A stretch of DNA of 64,000 nucleotides from JALZMG01 sp963844175 (GTDB taxonomy: Bacteria; Actinomycetota; Acidimicrobiia; Acidimicrobiales; Ilumatobacteraceae). This document shows, in pieces, positions 1 through 8,014 of the stretch. The stretch spans positions 97,602-161,601 of the forward strand of contig CAWJNE010000024.1 of assembly GCA_963844175.1 (NCBI GenBank), written 5' to 3'. Position numbers and translations under genes: made by a program. Numbering within the stretch: the first letter of the stretch is position 1; the number at the start of each line of letters is the position of its first letter. Under the pieces are notes generated by a model that saw only the letters and a list, made by a program, of their open reading frames with translations, ran no database searches and was not told the origin of the DNA.

Positions 1-459
1 ATGGGCCGCCTTGATCCGCAACGCCGCGTCGTTCGACAGCATCGTGGTCGACCCGCGCTCGGCCTGACCGAGGGCGGCTCCGATGATCCGGTTGTCGGAG
101 CTCGACGGGTCGAGGCCGTGCTCGACCAGCAGGTGCTTGCGGATCCCGTTCAGCTCGATCTGGAGGCTCCCCGTCCCGAGCGGCACCGGCTCGGCCAGCG
201 AGCCACCATTGCGGACGCGAAGGTCCTCGATCGTGCGCAGCGCGGTGCGGGCCGCCCGCCCGACATCGTCCGGTCGCGTCTTCAGCCCGTCGAGCTCCTC
301 GACGACGATCAACGGGATCACCACGTCGACGCCGTCGAACGACGTGACGCACGCGGGGTCAGCGATCAGGACTGAGGTGTCGACGACCACGCGGGTTCGT
401 GGCACCGCTCGCGGCGTCGGACGGGGGACGGGCAGGGTGCTCTGCGTTGCGGTGACCAA
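1..459 (-). CDS. PhoH-like protein, N-terminal PIN domain (partial)
   Basis: The C-terminus lies beyond the left edge. The visible part is a PIN-type RNase domain: an acidic VVVDTSVLIADP core with Asp near residue 27, a central EELDG, and a distal DNRIIGAAL. This order, with a short proline-rich leader, is typical of the PIN domain in front of a PhoH ATPase (YlaK type), so the missing half is probably the ATPase; that is inference. The TTG start at 459 is chosen because a TACAAC -10-like hexamer (469-474 on this strand) lies just upstream; GTG at 405 is an alternative. It is divergent from the HIT gene. The family is thought to act in RNA metabolism. Confidence 0.8.
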   Translation of the reverse strand, partial: MVTATQSTLPVPRPTPRAVPRTRVVVDTSVLIADPACVTSFDGVDVVIPLIVVEELDGLKTRPDDVGRAARTALRTIEDLRVRNGGSLAEPVPLGTGSLQIELNGIRKHLLVEHGLDPSSSDNRIIGAALGQAERGSTTMLSNDAALRIKAAH

Positions 460-507
460 CGGCGGTCTGTTGTAGCGCGCCGTCGATGTCGGATGGTGGA
501 TGGCTGC

Positions 508-513
508 CAGGAT
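508..513 (+). promoter_or_regulatory. -10 element of a leaderless HIT transcript
   Basis: CAGGAT is followed by 6 nt and then GTG at 520. The same geometry recurs before many genes in the window. Confidence 0.4.
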
Positions 514-519
514 GGTCCG

Positions 520-957
520 GTGGCGGACTGCGTCTTCTGCGCCATCGTCGCCGGTGCCGCCGAGGCCGAGGTGGTGCTACGCGACGACGTGGCCGTCGGC
601 TTCCTCGACCGCACGCCACTCTTCCCCGGCCACGTCCTGGTGGTTCCCGTGGGTCACGTCGTGACGCTGCCGGAGCTCGTGGACGTCGGCCCCTTCTTCG
701 AGCGGGTGCAACGGGTGTCGCGCGTGATGCCGGAGGTGCTGGGGGCGCACGGCACGTTCGTGGCCATGAACAACGTCGTCAGCCAGAGCGTCGCGCACCT
801 CCACGTGCACGTCGTGCCGCGCACGAAGGGGGACGGTCTGCGGGGGTTCTTCTGGCCGCGCCAGCGGTACGCCGTAGGTGAAGCGAGCCGGGTTGCTGCC
901 GCGCTGCGCGCCGGCCTCGACGTTGCTCCGGGCCCCTCAGTTGCAGATGCAACTTGA
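520..957 (+). CDS. HIT family nucleotide hydrolase/transferase
   Basis: A 145-residue histidine-triad protein. The HIT motif HLHVHVVPR places the three histidines at about residues 93, 95 and 97, the middle or last being the nucleophile in the family. An N-terminal CVFC pair resembles the zinc-binding CxxC of many HIT proteins. Family members hydrolyse or transfer nucleotides (purine nucleoside phosphoramidates, dinucleoside polyphosphates) in the cytoplasm; the exact substrate cannot be read from sequence. The GTG at 520 is preferred over the ATG at 493 because it matches the usual N-terminus (DCVFCAIV) and sits 6 nt after a -10-like CAGGAT. Confidence 0.9.
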   Translation: MADCVFCAIVAGAAEAEVVLRDDVAVGFLDRTPLFPGHVLVVPVGHVVTLPELVDVGPFFERVQRVSRVMPEVLGAHGTFVAMNNVVSQSVAHLHVHVVPRTKGDGLRGFFWPRQRYAVGEASRVAAALRAGLDVAPGPSVADAT

Positions 958-1057
958 TTGATGCTTGCGCCTCCGGCATTCGACCGGTTCCATTGCCGCA
1001 GCCCATCAGGGCGTTGAGCGCAACGAAGCGCTCTCGACGACATCTCGAAAGGGAGAC

Positions 1058-1351
1058 ATGGCAACCAAGGCTGAGGTCATCGATGCGGTGGCAGCGTCGG
1101 CGGGCGTGTCGAAGGCAGATGCTGAACGCACGCTCGGCGCCTTCTTCGATCACGTGGTGAAGTCCGCGAAGAATGGCGACAAGATCGCGTGGCCGGGCTT
1201 CGGTTCGTTCACGACGAGCAAGCGGGCGGCCCGCACGGGCCGCAACCCGCAGACCGGTGCGCCGGTGAAGATCGCGGCGTCGACGGCGATGAAGTTCACG
1301 CCGAGCGTCACGGTGAAGACCGCGCTCAACCCCAAGAGAAAGAAGAAGTGA
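1058..1351 (+). CDS. HU family DNA-binding protein
   Basis: A 97-residue nucleoid protein with the HU/IHF fold: helical N-terminus (KAEVIDAVAASAGVSKADAE), the GFGSFTTSKRAARTGRNPQT beta-arm that inserts into the minor groove, and a basic C-terminus KRKKK. An AAAGGGAG ribosome-binding site precedes ATG 1058. In many actinobacteria HU (HupB) carries a long Lys/Ala tail; here the tail-like sequence is a separate gene starting one base after this stop. The downstream frame is open and offset by +1, the same offset as frame breaks elsewhere in the window, so a single broken HupB gene cannot be excluded. Confidence 0.93.
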   Translation: MATKAEVIDAVAASAGVSKADAERTLGAFFDHVVKSAKNGDKIAWPGFGSFTTSKRAARTGRNPQTGAPVKIAASTAMKFTPSVTVKTALNPKRKKK

Positions 1352-1352
1352 C

Positions 1353-1778
<426 letters not shown>

Positions 1779-1821
1779 CCCCGCCGATGCCGGCGTGGCC
1801 GGCATCGGCGATGATGCGGCG

Positions 1822-2598
1822 GTGGACGCGCTGTGCGACGACCTGACCGCCGAACACGACGACCTGGCGCGACTCGTCGCCGGTGCCGACCTGTCGGTGC
1901 CGACGCCGGCGCCAGGGTGGAGCGTCGCCGACCAATTGAGCCACCTCTGGTTCTTCGACCAGCGGGCGCTGCTGGCGTTGACGGACCCCGACGGCTTCGC
2001 CGCGGACGCTGAGCACTTGCTCCGTGCCGTCGTCGAGGGTCCGGATCCATCGATCCAGGCCGCCCGCACCCTCCCTGATGACCAGCTGCTCGACGGGTGG
2101 CGGACCGACCGCCGGCGGCTCGTCGACGAGGCGCGCACGACCGACCCCAAGCGCCGGATCCCGTGGTACGGCCCGGCGATGAGCGCCCGCTCGTTCGTCA
2201 CCGCTCGGCTGATGGAGACCTGGGCCCACGGTCAGGACGTCGCCGACGCCGTCCGGGTCGAGCGGCGACCGACCGATCGCCTGCGCCACGTGGCCCACAT
2301 CGGCGTCGGCGCGCGGCGGTTCAGCTACGTGGCCAACGGACGGGACCCCGACGAGACACCGATCCTGGTCGAGCTCGTCGGACCGTCTGGCGACACGTGG
2401 AGCTGGGGCCCGGACGACGCGCCGGCCCACGTACGCGGACCGGCGATCGACTTCTGCCTGCTGGTCACGCAGCGGCGCCACCGTGACGATCTCGACCTAG
2501 AGGTCGAGGGTGCGGCGGCCGACGACTGGCTCGACATCGCCCAGTCCTTCGCCGGTCCACCCGGCGACGGCCGCACCCCCGGCCAATTCCGCGAGTAA
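1822..2598 (+). CDS. TIGR03084-type metal-binding protein (DinB/maleylpyruvate isomerase superfamily)
   Basis: About 258 residues. The N-terminal half has the DinB/MDMPI four-helix features: a PTPAPGWSVADQLSHLWFFD segment with the metal-ligand histidine, and a second METWAHGQDVADA motif about 100 residues on. This matches TIGR03084, related to mycothiol-dependent maleylpyruvate isomerases; the substrate is unknown. The start is uncertain: GTG 1822 fits the family N-terminus and follows a GATGAT-like -10, while GTG 1795 is also in frame. The stop codon lies inside a long hairpin shared with the convergent PIG-L gene. Confidence 0.8.
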   Translation: MDALCDDLTAEHDDLARLVAGADLSVPTPAPGWSVADQLSHLWFFDQRALLALTDPDGFAADAEHLLRAVVEGPDPSIQAARTLPDDQLLDGWRTDRRRLVDEARTTDPKRRIPWYGPAMSARSFVTARLMETWAHGQDVADAVRVERRPTDRLRHVAHIGVGARRFSYVANGRDPDETPILVELVGPSGDTWSWGPDDAPAHVRGPAIDFCLLVTQRRHRDDLDLEVEGAAADDWLDIAQSFAGPPGDGRTPGQFRE

Positions 2599-2645
2599 GA
2601 ACGGATTGACGTCAATTCTGACGCCGATCCGGTTCTTACTCGCGG
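2589..2645. terminator. Bidirectional hairpin between convergent genes
   Basis: The left arm 2589-2606 pairs with the right arm 2627-2645 (18 bp, one bulge). The loop contains the 12-bp palindrome ATTGACGTCAAT. The plus-strand TAA sits in the stem and the minus-strand stop begins one base after it. There is no U-tract. Confidence 0.65.
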
Positions 2646-3365
2646 TCAGGGGTCGATGACGGCGAAGACTTCGGCTGCGGCGAGACCGTGCGGCTCCCCG
2701 AGCTCCGCCAGCCGGTCGCGGATCCGCCGGCGGAAGGCATCGAGCTCGCCGGCGTCGGCGGCGTGCATCGTCGACTCGAACTGGCTCTCGTGGGCCTCCA
2801 GCGCGGCCAGCTTGGGCTCGACGAACGCCGACACGTTCTCGACATGCGTGGGCGCGTCGGCCTCCCACAGGAACAGCGCGTCGGGTCGGTGGTGGGGGAG
2901 CCCGTGCTCGGGGAAGAAGTGCGGATCCCGCGCCGCGACGACGGCGTCGCACACGAGCCATCCAGCATGGCGGTGGTCGGGGTGCAGCCGGTACCGCTTC
3001 CACGGGTCGTGTCCCATCACGACCTCCGGCCGCAGCTCACGGATGATGCGCGCCACCTCGCTCGTCGTCGCCCGGTCGCTCGCCAGGTCACCGTCCACCC
3101 GATCGAGGAAGCGGACCTCGCCGGCCCGGTCGCCGGCCAACCGGCGGGCCGCCTCGCGCTGCTCGACCCGGCGGCGGGCGACGAGGGCCGGGAGATCGGC
3201 TCCCGGGTCCCAGGTGCCCTTCGACCCGTCGGTGCAGATCAGGTGGTGGACGACACACCCGCTGGCTGCCCACTTGGCCAGCGTGCCGCCTGCGCCGAAC
3301 TCGACATCGTCGGGGTGGGCGCCGATCGCCAGGACGGACGAGGGGACCGGCCGATCGGCGGTCAT
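2646..3365 (-). CDS. PIG-L family deacetylase (LmbE-like)
   Basis: 239 residues, full length for the family. The zinc site is visible: AHPDDVEFG near residues 16-24 and HPDHRHAG near residue 136. The family removes N-acetyl groups from GlcNAc-type substrates; MshB and Mca of mycothiol metabolism and antibiotic deacetylases belong to it. The sequence does not decide which. ATG 3365 starts just before the conserved SSVLAIGAHPDD strand. It lies 23 bp downstream of cofC on the same strand, so the two are probably cotranscribed. Confidence 0.88.
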   Translation of the reverse strand: MTADRPVPSSVLAIGAHPDDVEFGAGGTLAKWAASGCVVHHLICTDGSKGTWDPGADLPALVARRRVEQREAARRLAGDRAGEVRFLDRVDGDLASDRATTSEVARIIRELRPEVVMGHDPWKRYRLHPDHRHAGWLVCDAVVAARDPHFFPEHGLPHHRPDALFLWEADAPTHVENVSAFVEPKLAALEAHESQFESTMHAADAGELDAFRRRIRDRLAELGEPHGLAAAEVFAVIDP

Positions 3366-3388
3366 GTCCGCCGACCCGTCGGCCGCCG

Positions 3389-3991
3389 TCAGCCCGGGTT
3401 GGCCAGGATCGTTCGCAGCCACGACGGGAGGATCGGCTCGACGGTGGGGTGCCGCAGGTCGTCCGGGTTGTCGACGTCGATCGCCAGCCGGGGATCGGCG
3501 CGCACCTCGACGCGCTGGCCCGTCGCCATCGCCTGCTCGAGGTGGCGGGTGAACGAGCCGCCGCCATAGGACGCCGTGATCGCCGCTCGCGACGGCAGGC
3601 TCATCACGTTCGTCCCGTCGCGACGGCGATCGGGGACGAGCGAGATGGTGTCGACGGTGGCCAGGGCACGAAGGTCCGTGGCCAGCGGCAGGTCGCTGTG
3701 GGCGATCACCACGTGATCGAACCCCTTGCCGGCGACCGTCGCCCGGCCGGCGTCGACGGCCCCGTTGAGGCCCAGTCCGGGGCTCCACAGCACGGCCGCG
3801 CCGACCCCGTCGGCCCAGCGGGCGACGTCGTCGTCGTCGCAGGCGACGAACACGGGCAGACCGGCGGCGGCCACCACCCGTTCGGCCAGCCACCGAGCGA
3901 GCTCGCCGCGCTGCGGGCCGTCGAGGACGCTCGACAACCGGCCCTTCGCCGCGCCGAATCGCTTGACCGGCATCAGCACGGCGGCCTCCAC
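3389..3991 (-). CDS. cofC: 2-phospho-L-lactate/phosphoenolpyruvate guanylyltransferase (F420 biosynthesis)
   Basis: About 200 residues of a CofC/FbiD nucleotidyltransferase. It has MPVKRFGAAKGRLSSVLD (the VKxxxxAKxRL NTP-binding start), a DLPLA metal/substrate motif and a SYGGGSFTRHL segment. The family links GTP to 2-phospholactate or phosphoenolpyruvate in the cytoplasm, the first step in building the F420 side chain. I chose GTG 3991 because TACAGT (3999-4004) lies exactly 7 nt upstream, the leaderless pattern of this genome; GTG 4000 is in frame too. Confidence 0.85.
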   Translation of the reverse strand: MEAAVLMPVKRFGAAKGRLSSVLDGPQRGELARWLAERVVAAAGLPVFVACDDDDVARWADGVGAAVLWSPGLGLNGAVDAGRATVAGKGFDHVVIAHSDLPLATDLRALATVDTISLVPDRRRDGTNVMSLPSRAAITASYGGGSFTRHLEQAMATGQRVEVRADPRLAIDVDNPDDLRHPTVEPILPSWLRTILANPG

Positions 3992-3998
3992 GGCGCTC

Positions 3999-4004
3999 AC
4001 TGTA
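3999..4004 (-). promoter_or_regulatory. -10 element before cofC
   Basis: TACAGT on the minus strand, 7 nt, then GTG 3991. Confidence 0.45.
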
Positions 4005-4131
4005 GGAGCGGGCGCCCGACCTTCGTTCGTCCGCCCGTGACCCCGTCCAGCGGTTCTCAAGCGTTTTCAGGGGTCAACGGATGACCCCAGATCCTCAGGA
4101 GAACCGTGGTTCGGGCTCGGTCGCTCGCTCG

Positions 4132-4137
4132 TAGCGT
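4132..4137 (+). promoter_or_regulatory. -10 element before the 4145 gene
   Basis: TAGCGT, 7 nt, then GTG 4145; it decides this start over the GTG at 4106. Confidence 0.45.
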
Positions 4138-4144
4138 GCACGCG

Positions 4145-5299
4145 GTGGGCGTGACCGGGGTGCTGGGGCAGGCCTGGCGCGCCGACGTGACCGCCCACGG
4201 ATCGATCGAGCCGTGGGACGGTTCCGCCCCGCTCGACTGGCACGTCGCCGCGGACGACCGGTGGCACTCGCCGGCCGCCGAGGTGGCCGTGCGCCAGCGG
4301 CGAATCGACGGAGCACCCGTCTTCGAGACCCGACTGCGGATCCCCGGCGGCGATGCGGTGCAACGGGTGTGGTCGGTGCCTGACGCCGGCGGGCTGACCT
4401 GCGTGGAGGTGACCAACGAGTCGCCGCTGCCGATCGCCTGCGCGTTCACCAGGGCCGACCTGCACACGGCTCGCCCGCCGACGAGCGTCCCGATCCACGG
4501 CATCGACCTGCCGGCAGCGACCACGACCGTGCTGCCGATCGGGCACCGGGCGACCGTGACCGTCGGCCTGGCCCACGCCACGACGGGTGACGGTCGCCTG
4601 CCGGACCGCCTGCCCGACGCCGCCTCCGTGGCTCGAGGGTGGGCCGGGCTCTCCCAGCGGGCCAGCCGGCTCGATCTCCCGGACACGGCAGCGATCGACG
4701 ACGTCGTGGCGGCGCGGTGCGATCTCGTCCTCGGTGGGCTCGCCGACCCCGGTGTCGACGCTGTCGGCTTCCTCGTCGGCGTGGGCGAGCTGGTGCGCAC
4801 GGGTGAGCTGGCCGACGGCGCGCTGGCCGAGGTGGTGCCGGACGTGGCGGCGCTCGTGGAGCGTCTCGCGCCGCAGCTCGGGTGGGAGGTCGACGCCGCG
4901 CTGGCGGCCGCGACGGTCGTCCTCGCCGCCGCCGGCGAGCACCGGGCCGTGTCCGACGTCGCCCGCATCGTCGCCGGCCGCCCGTCGTCACCGGTCCCAG
5001 CGGGCGGAGCGACGGGTCCGCTGGTCGTCGCAGCGGTGGAACGGCACTTGCTGCGCGACGGCACCCTGTTCCCCGACGGCATCCCGGCCGGGTGGCGGGG
5101 GACCGGGGTCGAGGCCCACGGCCTGGTCGCCGGTCCGACGACGAGGCTGTCGTTCGCCGTCCGCTGGCACGGCCCCAACCCCGCCGTGCTGTGGGAGGTC
5201 GACGGCGACCCGGTCGTGCTGTCCGCCCCGGCGGTCGATCCGTCCTGGTCGACCAGCGCGGTGAAGGGCGAGGCGCTGTGGCGGACGCCGACCCCCTAG
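4145..5299 (+). CDS. Uncharacterised protein, 384 residues
   Basis: I do not recognise a named family. The N-terminal half looks beta-rich, with repeated short strands and several Trp residues, like the N-terminal domains of some glycosidase-type proteins. The middle is helical and Ala/Leu-rich, and the C-terminus returns to beta-like sequence ending near LWRTPTP. There is no signal peptide, membrane segment or clear catalytic motif. GTG 4145 is preferred to GTG 4106 because a TAGCGT hexamer is 7 nt upstream, although an AGGAGA stretch precedes 4106. It is divergent from cofC, and selD begins 10 bp after its stop. Confidence 0.65.
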   Translation: MGVTGVLGQAWRADVTAHGSIEPWDGSAPLDWHVAADDRWHSPAAEVAVRQRRIDGAPVFETRLRIPGGDAVQRVWSVPDAGGLTCVEVTNESPLPIACAFTRADLHTARPPTSVPIHGIDLPAATTTVLPIGHRATVTVGLAHATTGDGRLPDRLPDAASVARGWAGLSQRASRLDLPDTAAIDDVVAARCDLVLGGLADPGVDAVGFLVGVGELVRTGELADGALAEVVPDVAALVERLAPQLGWEVDAALAAATVVLAAAGEHRAVSDVARIVAGRPSSPVPAGGATGPLVVAAVERHLLRDGTLFPDGIPAGWRGTGVEAHGLVAGPTTRLSFAVRWHGPNPAVLWEVDGDPVVLSAPAVDPSWSTSAVKGEALWRTPTP

Positions 5300-5302
5300 C
5301 CT
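5297..5302 (+). promoter_or_regulatory. -10 element before selD
   Basis: TAGCCT overlaps the preceding stop codon and lies 7 nt before GTG 5310. Confidence 0.4.
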
Positions 5303-5309
5303 CGGCGCG

Positions 5310-6352
5310 GTGACGGCGACGACCGACGATGCAGTGCCGGACGTCCAGGACCAGACGCCGTTGCGACTGACCGAGTGGACGTCGTGCGGGGGCTGCGCGG
5401 CGAAGTGGGGCGCCGCGGTGCTGTCCGAGCTGGTCCGTGATCTGCCCGCCGGTGCCGATCCGGCCGTGCTCGTCGGGCTGGCTCCGTTCGACGACGCGGC
5501 GATCTACCGCATCGACGAGCAGACGGCGCTCGTCTCAACGACCGACTTCTTCCCGCCGCTCGTTGACGACCCCGGCGACTACGGCGCCATCGCCGCCGCC
5601 AACGCCTGCAGCGACGTGTTCGCCATGGGCGGCCGGGTCGTGCTGGCGATCAACGTCGCCGCCTTCCCCGAGCACTTCCCCCGCTGGGCGATGGCGGCCA
5701 TCTTCGACGCCGCGGCGATCGTCGTCGCCGAGGCCGGCGGGACGGTGGCGGGCGGCCACACCATCCGCAACCCGGAGCCCGTCTTCGGGCTCGCCGTGCA
5801 GGGCATCGTCCACCCCGACCGCGTGCTGCGCAAGGCCGGGCGCCCGGCCGGGCGACGTCGTGCTGCTGTCGAAGCCGCTCGGCTCCGGCCTCACGCTCGC
5901 CGCGGGTCAGCCCGACGACAAGCGTGTCGCCATCGACCACATGCGGCGGCTGAACCGGGCGGCCTCCGAGTCGCTGGTCGCGCTCGGGAGCCGACGTCCA
6001 CGCCGTCACGGACGTGACCGGGTACGGGCTCGCCGGCCACGGGTGGGAGGTTGCCGAGCGCAGCGCCGTGCGCCTCGTCGTCGACGGTGCCGGGCTCGAT
6101 GCCTACCCGGGGGCTCTGGAGGCGGCCGAGCGCGGCGTGCGCACCGGCGGCGACGCCCGCAACCGTGAGTACGTGACCGGCCACCTGGACTCGTCGGCAC
6201 CATCGGCGGTCGAGGCGCTGTGCCTGGACCCGCAGACGTCCGGCGGGCTGCTGGCCTGCGTCGACCCGTCCGTCGCCGAGGCCGTCCGCGCCGCGGGGTT
6301 CTGGACGGTCGGCACGATCGAGGCTGGCGAACCGGCCGTCGTCATCCGGTGA
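5310..6352 (+). CDS. selD: Selenide, water dikinase (two frame breaks)
   Basis: Makes selenophosphate from selenide and ATP, the selenium donor for selenocysteine tRNA and selenouridine. The active-site SCGGCAAKWG carries Cys, not selenocysteine, with the catalytic Lys. Other signatures are DDAAIYRID, TTDFFPPLVDD, AANACSDVFAMGG, GGHTI and the C-terminal LDPQTSGGLL. The gene is read in three frames. Removing one G from GGG at 5838-5840 and one G from GGG at 5986-5988 restores a single protein of about 346 residues with all motifs in order. These are probably sequencing insertions, but a pseudogene is possible. The stop overlaps the rnhB start (GTGA). Confidence 0.88.
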
Positions 6353-7068
6353 CGGCGCCGATCGCCCGGACCGGCCGCAAGCGGCCGCCGACGATCTCCA
6401 AGAAGCGAGCACCCACCCGCAGCGTCGAGCGCGAGCTGTGGGACCTCGGGCACGAGGTCGTGGTCGGCATCGACGAAGTCGGTCGGGGTGCGTGGGCCGG
6501 GCCGCTGATGGTCGGCGCCGTGATCCTGCCTCGTGACCGGCGGGTCAATGGCGTGCGCGACTCGAAGCTGCTGACCGAGCGCGATCGGGAGCGGCTGTTC
6601 GAGCGCATCGCCACGTGGACCGTGGCATGGGGCGTCGGCGCGGCGACGCAGGTCGAGTGCGACGAGCTGGGGATGTCGGCGGCGCAGCGGTTGGCCGCCG
6701 CCCGTGCCCTCGCCGGGCTCGGCGTCACCCCCGACGCGGCGGTGGTCGACGGCCGCTGGGACTTCGTGTCGCCGCACGTTTCCCATGTCGAGCGCCGCGT
6801 GAAGGCCGATGCCCGCTGCCTCAGCGTCGCTGCGGCGAGCATCCTGGCCAAGGTCGTCCGCGACCGTGAGATGCGCGAGCACGCCGAGCACTACCCGGTG
6901 TGGTCGTTCGACACCAACAAGGGGTACCCGTGCCCGGTGCACAAGGCAGCCCTGCAGGCCTACGGGCCGTCGGTGATCCACCGGCGCAGCTGGGTCTTCA
7001 TGGACCACTACGTCCCGTGGCCCGGCATCAGCAGGACCTACCGCCCCGACCAACCCACGCTCTTCTGA
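6349..7068 (+). CDS. rnhB: Ribonuclease HII
   Basis: 239 residues. Removes RNA from RNA-DNA hybrids and single ribonucleotides from DNA. The catalytic motif GIDEVGRGAWAGP supplies the Asp-Glu pair, followed by DSKLLTERDRERLFERI, VVDG and KADARCLSVAAASILAKVV with a further acidic residue. GTG 6349 overlaps the selD stop, indicating translational coupling. About 33 basic residues precede the fold, a modest N-terminal extension. Its last 41 bases overlap the end of otsB on the other strand. Confidence 0.93.
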   Translation: MTAPIARTGRKRPPTISKKRAPTRSVERELWDLGHEVVVGIDEVGRGAWAGPLMVGAVILPRDRRVNGVRDSKLLTERDRERLFERIATWTVAWGVGAATQVECDELGMSAAQRLAAARALAGLGVTPDAAVVDGRWDFVSPHVSHVERRVKADARCLSVAAASILAKVVRDREMREHAEHYPVWSFDTNKGYPCPVHKAALQAYGPSVIHRRSWVFMDHYVPWPGISRTYRPDQPTLF

Positions 7069-8014
7069 GCCGATCGCCTCGCTCGCTCCGAAGATTCCGC
7101 TCGCTCGGCTGGGTCGGACAAGGCCGACCTGACCAGCCATGCTCGCTGCGGACGGGGGTCAAAGCGGTGTCGCGCCTGAGTCGATGGGCTCGCCCGCACG
7201 GCGTCCGCGGAACGGGGTCCTCAGAGGCGGCGGTGAGGGCAGTGAGGAACTGGAGGACGGCCGGGGGGCCGGCCAGGCGATGGCGGGCGGCGGTGGCCCC
7301 GGGGCCGACGCGGATCGAGCAGCCGTCGTCGGCGATGGCGGTGAACACCTCCTCGTCGGTGCGGTCGTCGCCGACGAAGGCGATGTGACGGGCTCCGAAC
7401 TCCCGCTGCAACTCGGACATCGCCTCGGCCTTGCTCGTCGACCGGGCGAGCAGCTCGACCACACCGTGGCCCGGCTTGACGTGGGCGCCCGTCACGTCGG
7501 CTGCCCGCTGCGCCAGCAGCTCGGCCGACCGGGCGCCGATCTCGGGATGCGCCTCGCGCACGTGGAGGACCACGCCGGCCGGCTTGAGCTCGACCCACGC
7601 CCCGTCGCCGGCGAGGATGGCGGCGGCATCGGCCAGGGCGGCCAGCCGGTCGAGGCGCCGGCGCTCGTGAGCGCCGAGCTCGACCTCCCGCTCGTCGCGC
7701 CGCTCCAACCCGTGCAGTCCGAACATCTGCACCACGTCGGGGAACCCGAACCGACCGAGGTCCTCGACCGTGCGTCCCGACACGATGGCCACCGGCGTGC
7801 GGTCGGCCAGCGCGCCGACGGCCTCCAGCACCCCGGGCAGCAGTTCGGCGTCGTCGGCGTGAGCGACGATCGGCGCCAGCACGCCGTCGACGTCGAGCCC
7901 GACCAGCAGCGGCCGTTCCAGCGCCGCAGCCTCGTCGGCGACGGCGTCCGGGTCGTCGAACGCCGTGCCGTCCAGTCGCGACGACCCGCTGGGCGGTGTG
8001 ACCGTGTCACTCAT
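7028..8014 (-). CDS. otsB: Trehalose-6-phosphate phosphatase
   Basis: A HAD-superfamily phosphatase that dephosphorylates trehalose-6-phosphate. Visible are the nucleophile motif GLDVDGVLAPI, the SGR of motif II, the long cap and GDDRTDEEVF (motif IV). The start overlaps otsA by 8 bp. After a normal domain end (LQFLTALTAAS) the frame runs on for about 70 Arg/Ser-rich residues and overlaps rnhB by 41 bp. This tail is unlike the family and may be unfolded or follow a frame error near 7225. Confidence 0.88.
   Translation of the reverse strand: MSDTVTPPSGSSRLDGTAFDDPDAVADEAAALERPLLVGLDVDGVLAPIVAHADDAELLPGVLEAVGALADRTPVAIVSGRTVEDLGRFGFPDVVQMFGLHGLERRDEREVELGAHERRRLDRLAALADAAAILAGDGAWVELKPAGVVLHVREAHPEIGARSAELLAQRAADVTGAHVKPGHGVVELLARSTSKAEAMSELQREFGARHIAFVGDDRTDEEVFTAIADDGCSIRVGPGATAARHRLAGPPAVLQFLTALTAASEDPVPRTPCGRAHRLRRDTALTPVRSEHGWSGRPCPTQPSERNLRSERGDRLRRAWVGRGGRSC

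Noticed and set aside
5380..5410. Selenocysteine codon in SelD
   Set aside because: The active-site codon is TGC (Cys); no in-frame TGA is present there.
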